From assembly GCA_029718625.1 (NCBI GenBank), contig CM056389.1:22415381-22479380 (forward strand): a stretch of DNA of 64,000 bases, given 5' to 3'. Origin of the DNA: Synaphobranchus kaupii. Its lineage: Eukaryota; Chordata; Actinopteri; Anguilliformes; Synaphobranchidae. Below, one piece after another: positions 59,283 to 64,000 of the stretch. Positions within the stretch are counted from its first letter, which is position 1. Each line of letters opens with the position of its first letter. The notes beneath the pieces were generated by a model. The model made no database searches and had not been told where the DNA came from. It saw only the letters and a program-made list of their open reading frames with translations. The translations under genes were made by a program, and so were the position numbers.

Positions 59283-60024
59283 TGACAGCTGTCTTTGCTT
59301 CTTTTTTTCAATCTGAAGTAGGCTCGATGTAACAAAAAAAGACAGACAAAAGACTGTTCACGCCAAGTTAGTCTTTATAAACAACAAACTACAAACTCAG
59401 CGGGATTTTAACAGCAATTTCACATTTCCATTGAGTGATAGCCTACTTAAGGGTCATTAAGAATATTATATTTCTTTGCGAATGTTACATAGGCTGTCAT
59501 ACGTTTTGGAAGTCACTGAAAATAATCGACAAAAATCCTTTCGGAATGAAAAGCGTTAGTCAATAATTGCCGAAGGATCTCACTCAAAGTTTCATCAATG
59601 TCCCTCGTCTAGTTGAACCTTTTGCAATCCAGCTGTCTTAAAAGGTAACGCATGGGCGCAGATGTCGACGATATTCCTTTCAAGAAAGCTCTATTGGCTA
59701 CACACTTGGAAGGCGTGAAATGTAACACCAGTGTATCGTGAATAGTCCAGCCTGAACTCTGAAGAATGATGCGTACTATGCCCATTTTTATAGCCAGTGC
59801 GGGACGTCAGGCAGTAGGATAATTATATTATAATTCCAGAATAGTTAGGCTACCTTTCCCTGGTGCACTAAAGCTGTAGCATAATTAGCGGCATCTGCAA
59901 GACGCGTCTCTTGTGGTGCAATTAAATAGCCAATCTCTTCATAGAGATGTAAAATAAGATATCTCACATCTCTGGGTGCTGTGTATTCGGTTCAGAAATG
60001 ATACTCCTGTATATATATATATAT
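59283..60024. other. OR2 upstream region
   Basis: Homologous to the OR1 upstream DNA (44192-44901) with small indels, such as an extra GGCTCGATGTAACAAAAAAA-like insertion near 59322 and a GCCTA insertion near 59442. It is absent from copy A because of the truncation at 15382. It probably includes the receptor promoter. Confidence 0.6.
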
Positions 60025-60238
60025 ATTTAAATGCAAAAGTACTTCGTCAGTGACACATTTTTTGGTCGTTTTGTGTTTTGGCCCTGCTACTCCAGCACAT
60101 CGGATTTGTAAAGAAATAATGATTATGTGGATAAAGTAAAGACTGTCAGGGGTATGCACATCCACACTGGGCGATCCTGTCGGAATTACAGCCCTTTTTA
60201 TGCGTAGTTTCCCCATTTTAGGGGTCAAAAACTGAATG
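60025..60238. mobile_element. Tc1/mariner-type MITE upstream of OR2
   Basis: Same insertion site and family as 1160-1372 and 44902-45114 but more divergent. This shows that it was present before OR1 and OR2 separated. Homology between the OR1 and OR2 units ends at its right end (about 60236). Confidence 0.65.
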
Positions 60239-60304
60239 AATTCACATTTTTTATTTATTTTTATTTATATTTTTTATAAAGTCGTCACATTCAATACTTG
60301 GTTG

Positions 60305-60470
60305 CAAATAGATTCCTCCGTCCTCGAATCTCATGCTTGTGTTCAGTCCAATCGCTTATTTTCACTCCTTGCATACTTTCCTCGCTCCTTAGCTCCGCCC
60401 AACGGTGGACGCGAGGGTGCAAGGATCAGATACGAGGACGGAGGAATTGAGGCAACATGCATTTGGCAAA
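60305..60470. mobile_element. Small palindromic MITE
   Basis: AAATAGATTCCTCCGTCCTC at 60306 is mirrored by GAGGACGGAGGAATTGAGGC near 60436. The arms continue towards CATGC on each side. About 165 bp in all, non-coding, with a GC-rich centre (CTCCGCCCAACGGTGG). Family unknown. Confidence 0.6.
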
Positions 60471-61154
60471 TGGAATGTCCTTGCTTGTTCAAGCGTCAGT
60501 TTGAAATGACGTAAATTACCAATTACGTGTTGCGCAATTGCATCACCTGTCAGTGGACGTGTAACGGATTGTACCATATTACTGTCTCGGAGTTTGTTAT
60601 TGCACAGAAAACGGGACGCAGTGTTTTATTGGACTGTACCACTGTAAACTAGAATGTGCAGTGGTGCTCGAAAGTATTCATACCCGTAAGGGAGGAGTGT
60701 AAGGTTCGGAGAACCAAGCGCCACAACCAGGGGATCTAAAAGTGTATATCCTGAGAAATACACCACTAAGTGGACTATGAAACAAAAACAATGGGACTCA
60801 AAACCTCCTGGCGTAAGCCAACACAAAAACAACCCCAAAAGAGGGCAAACTCGACGATAGCGAGTAATCAAACAACAAAAGAACCTCACGCTCTCACACA
60901 AGAAGCGAATAACTGGAGGTCAGAGAAAAACAAAAGAAAGCCTGTGTAACAAGGGCAAAAGAAACAAAATAGAAATAGAACCTGTACCTACAGCTCTAGG
61001 AGTGAAAGAGCTGAACAAAAGGTAACAGGTAGAGGAGTATGAAGGATAATGAGAGAAAAGACTAAACAAAAAGACTAAATAAATATTTTACCCTAACTAA
61101 CCGGACTACCTACGTTTCTTAATTGTAACAACCAGAAACGTGCACACAAAATAT
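60471..61154. other. Intergenic; possible Tc1 end near 60660
   Basis: CAGTGGTGCTCGAAAGTATT followed by CATACCC at 60660-60686 resembles a fish Tc1-like terminus, without a visible partner. Bases 60700-61080 are A-rich with no supported gene. Confidence 0.35.
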
Positions 61155-62075
61155 ACAGTGCACAACATCACAAAACAATAATACTAACACAAATATTTTA
61201 AGGAGTCAAAGTGATATGTTACATGTTAAAGTATTAACGGTAGGCTACAGCAGCCTACTTCAACAACATATTTTAGCTCGATGGATAAAAGGCGAATCAG
61301 TTCAACACATAAAGTACATTTACCATTACTTTCAATGTTTCGCAGGCGAAGCAGTCGTTCACACAAATGATCTAGCTACTAACATTAGCTAAACCTAGCG
61401 ATTAGCTAATTCACTTTTTACTTCCTAACATTAAGATAATGCACATAAACGTACATTAGGCCAGCTAGTTATGTACATATTAACTGGATAACTTTATAAT
61501 TTGTTCATAAAACATAATTTATTAATGATCTGAGCCTATACTGTAGCTACTGGTTGCTGTCTAAATTCAGCTCACTCCTCAGTGCTTTCAACCCACAGTC
61601 TCTTCTTTCTGTCGTAAAATTTAGTTTGTTCACCCTGCCTGGCCGCTTACTATGGTGGGTACTCAGATTATCATGTAAAAGGACATTTTCCCCTTTTCCC
61701 AGCTTTATTCGCACATCAATACGCAGCGCAGAAGTTCGGCATTGTAGGACCGCAATCATAGTAGCGTTAACTGACATTAGATATCATTTTAAGATTGACT
61801 CGTTTCACGGAGTAGCGAAAACTACTAGTAACGTTAAGCGTCTCTGTTAGAGTTGGTCCTCCAACATGGTGGCGCATCCCTGTAACCATTGGTAACTTCA
61901 GTGCTGGTTCTATGTGACAGGCCTCTATTAGATTTTTCATTTTGCATTTATCAAAGCAGTTATTCGTAAATATGCCAGTCATGCTTTAAAATTTATTGAC
62001 AATAAACTTTAATTGTGGTTGGCATGCAATGATATTGTGCTTTACACACCTATGACATCTTAACACTATACTCTA
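61155..62075 (-). mobile_element. Repeat R, inverted uninterrupted copy (empty BEL site)
   Basis: The reverse complement aligns with 63575-64000 and then with 15383-15664 joined to 23912-24465. At the BEL target it has a single ATGTG, so it is the pre-insertion arrangement. It contains minus-strand frames of 71 codons (61767-61982, starts MTGIFTNNCFDKCKM) and 76 codons (61547-61777), with no family resemblance that I recognise. Relative to 24015-24270 it lacks about 250 bp. Confidence 0.85.
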
Positions 62076-62833
62076 CCTTTCTCATCATCAGCTGCGTTTG
62101 TGTTCGAAATATGTCAGTTAATTTGGCACATTTGGCCGCTTCTTCTTCCATTGCCTTTTTTTTTTATCCTAGCCTTTTCTGCTCCTCCTTTTCTTATTTT
62201 ATTCTCCATTTTAGCATCTTTGTCTGGCACAAACTCGTAAACTAAGCTAATTACATCAGGGGATCAATCATAATTGAAACAAACTTGAGTTCAACCAATT
62301 ATGGAATTTTAGAGGGGCCACTCTCATCCCCCCTATCAGCATCCAAGTTTCTGGTATGGGCAGTGGTTGCTTTTCGTGCGTGTGTGAGGAGGAGAGAGAG
62401 GGGGCCGAGTGAGTACTCACACGGCCCACACTGCAGCAAGTATATGATCTAAATACAATTATTGTGTTTACCAATCCTCGCCACCAGCCCCAAAAACCAG
62501 CGGCCCACCGGGATTCTTCCCGATTCTCCCAATTAGCCACTCCGGCATTGTCCAGGTGTGTGGGTAACGCGAGACCTTGGGAATTCTTGTGGTAGGCTAC
62601 ATCAATTAAAACCTAAAACTGCCATCCCTTGCCTGTTGAATGTATAATCCCATTGGTACTTAAAAAGGAATTGATGAGTGAGGTCACAGTTTGCATTGCA
62701 TTTTGGCAATTAGCAGCCCCCTCTTCTCATGCAACAGACAAGTCAGACATCCAAATCACATGCTGCTCATATCCTGAAAAAAACTGAGACAGTGAGTAAT
62801 GTGGCAAAGACTACTTATTTAATATTATTTCAT

Positions 62834-62864
<31 letters not shown>

Positions 62865-63238
62865 GGGGGTGTCATTGGCACATGAATATGAAAAAAGCAT
62901 GTTTTCAATTTGTTCAGACCAGTTTTTTGTGCGAATAAAAGATAATAGAGATATCTAAAATAATTCCAGAAATTGCTAGTTTTACAGTTGCTTGTATATA
63001 TAGGGGCATTTGGTGGTTTGTGGTCTAAAACAATGAAATACATCTTACATCTCTCATAACTCCAGAGCAGCCTGTACTGTGACATGTTTATACAAAGGCT
63101 GTATATGCTAACAGATTTAGCAGGCCACCAGAAACCTTTTTTAAAATTTAGAGCCATTTATTAAGGATATAATGATGAATTATATCATCCAAGTACATAA
63201 CACTTGGTTAAAATGATAATTTATTATCCTTTATTTTT
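62076..63238. other. Spacer between inverted R copies, no gene recognised
   Basis: Holds the homopolymer pair described separately and otherwise short frames without resemblance to known proteins. Confidence 0.5.
62833..62869. repeat. Homopolymer pair T11-G26
   Basis: Eleven T followed by 26 G. A G run this long can form quadruplexes and is hard to sequence, so its length is doubtful. Confidence 0.9.
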
Positions 63239-63575
63239 ACAGGTAGTCTCATTGAGATCAAGACCTCTTTTACAAGAGAGACCTGAGAACAAAAATAACG
63301 TTATAATTTGGACCATTCTACTTTTCCATCCAAAACACAATGATGCGTGAGAAATGTATCCCCAGTAATACAATGCAGTGCACTGTGATAAACTGCATCA
63401 AGGGGCTTTAAAGTGGAAGGGGCAGCATGCATATACAGAATGTCTCCATAATCAAATACAGATAAGATAGTTGATTGTACAATAGTTTTTCTATTAGCAA
63501 AAGATAAGCATGCTTTATTTCTGTACAAGAAACCAATTTTAGCTTTTGAGACAGATGTTCCACATGAGTTTTAAG
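63239..63575 (-). pseudogene. LINE ORF2 C-terminal fragment (CR1/L2-like)
   Basis: Minus-strand reading gives HLKTHVEHLSQKLK, then after a frame change LYRNKACLSF-like sequence followed by ILSVFDYGDILYMHA, STLKPLDAVYHSALHCITGD and THHCVLDGKVEW. This is the segment that follows the reverse transcriptase palm in fish CR1/L2-type LINEs. It is broken by at least one frameshift, and the remainder of the LINE is absent. The 3' side ends near CTCTTTTACAAGAGAGACCT. Confidence 0.8.
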
Positions 63576-64000
63576 ATGTCATAGGCGTGTAAAGCACAAT
63601 ATCATTGCATGCCAACCACAATTAAAGTTTGTTGTCAAGGAATTTTAAAGCATGACTGGCGTATTCACAAATAACTGCTTTGATAAATGCAAAATGGTTA
63701 TGAGATCATCTAATAGAGGCCTGTCACATAGAACCAGCACTGTAGTTACCAATGCTTACAGGGACGCGCCGCCATGTTGGAGGACCAACTCTAAAGAGAT
63801 GCTTAACTTTACTAGTAGTGTTTGCTACTCCATGAAACGAGTCAATCTTAAAATGGTATCTAACGTTAGCTAACGCTACTATGATTGCTGTCCTACAATG
63901 CCAAACTTCTGCGCTGCGTATTGATGTGCGACTAAAGCTGGGAAAAGGGGAAAATGTCCTTTTACATGATAATCTGAGTACCCACCATAGTAAGCGGCCA
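63576..64000 (+). mobile_element. Repeat R, direct copy, cut by window end
   Basis: Matches the inverse of 61640-62075 with several differences. Its last 84 bases (63917-64000) are identical to 15383-15466. It contains a 73-codon plus-strand frame at 63652-63873 whose start (MTGVFTNNCFDKCKM) and end (RVNLKMVSNVS) match the frame in the inverted copy, while the middle differs in reading frame. A conserved protein is therefore unlikely. Confidence 0.85.

Overview
The window reads as teleost fish genomic DNA. It has intron-less olfactory receptor (OR) genes of fish type, a BEL/Pao retrotransposon, fish-style Tc1/mariner MITEs, hAT, PIF/Harbinger and LINE remnants, long CA/GA/TA/ATT microsatellites, and AT-rich spacers rich in TAACGTTAGCTA-like words. 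A clupeiform (herring/shad-like) source is possible, but this is only an impression. All single-copy host coding capacity I can support is olfactory receptor; the rest is mobile or repetitive DNA. I did not find a convincing undescribed biological system.

The dominant structure is a near-identical duplication. Bases 1-15382 (copy A) recur in direct orientation at 43743-59116 (copy B). I noticed about 14 scattered substitutions plus microsatellite and minisatellite length changes, so identity is roughly 99.9%. Each copy runs from the 5' part of receptor OR1 (minus strand), through a 13 kb repeat-rich spacer, to receptor OR2 (minus strand). In copy B both receptors are complete (OR1 43229-44191, OR2 58317-59282). 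In copy A, OR1 runs off the window edge and OR2 has lost its first ~55 codons at 15382.

The spacer contains a Tc1/mariner MITE and a TA microsatellite. It also has an 870 bp LTR-like repeat, a 59 bp minisatellite, a GT/GCGT microsatellite and a block with recurrent GGAAC...GTTCC cores. Last comes a 4.08 kb PIF/Harbinger transposon that has swallowed a LINE with an intact ORF1. OR1 and OR2 themselves come from an older tandem duplication that included about 1.9 kb downstream and 0.95 kb upstream of each gene.

The 28 kb between the copies (15383-43228) holds several elements. First is repeat R, split by a BEL/Pao element (15665-23906, minus strand, ~99% identical LTRs, 5 bp TSD) whose gag-pol is broken by two frame changes and one in-frame stop. 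A second copy of the LTR-like repeat follows, split by a 923 bp hAT element with a perfect 8 bp TSD. Then come Tc1-like MITEs, a foldback element containing a 196 bp alternating-dimer satellite, a 120 bp GA tract and two LINE reverse-transcriptase fragments.

Right of OR2 (59283-64000) lie its upstream region with a mariner MITE, a small palindromic MITE, and an inverted, uninterrupted copy of R that preserves the empty BEL target. The window ends in a LINE C-terminal fragment and a direct copy of R. That last copy matches the sequence following the copy A breakpoint, which suggests copy A is copy B minus a 4,800 bp deletion.
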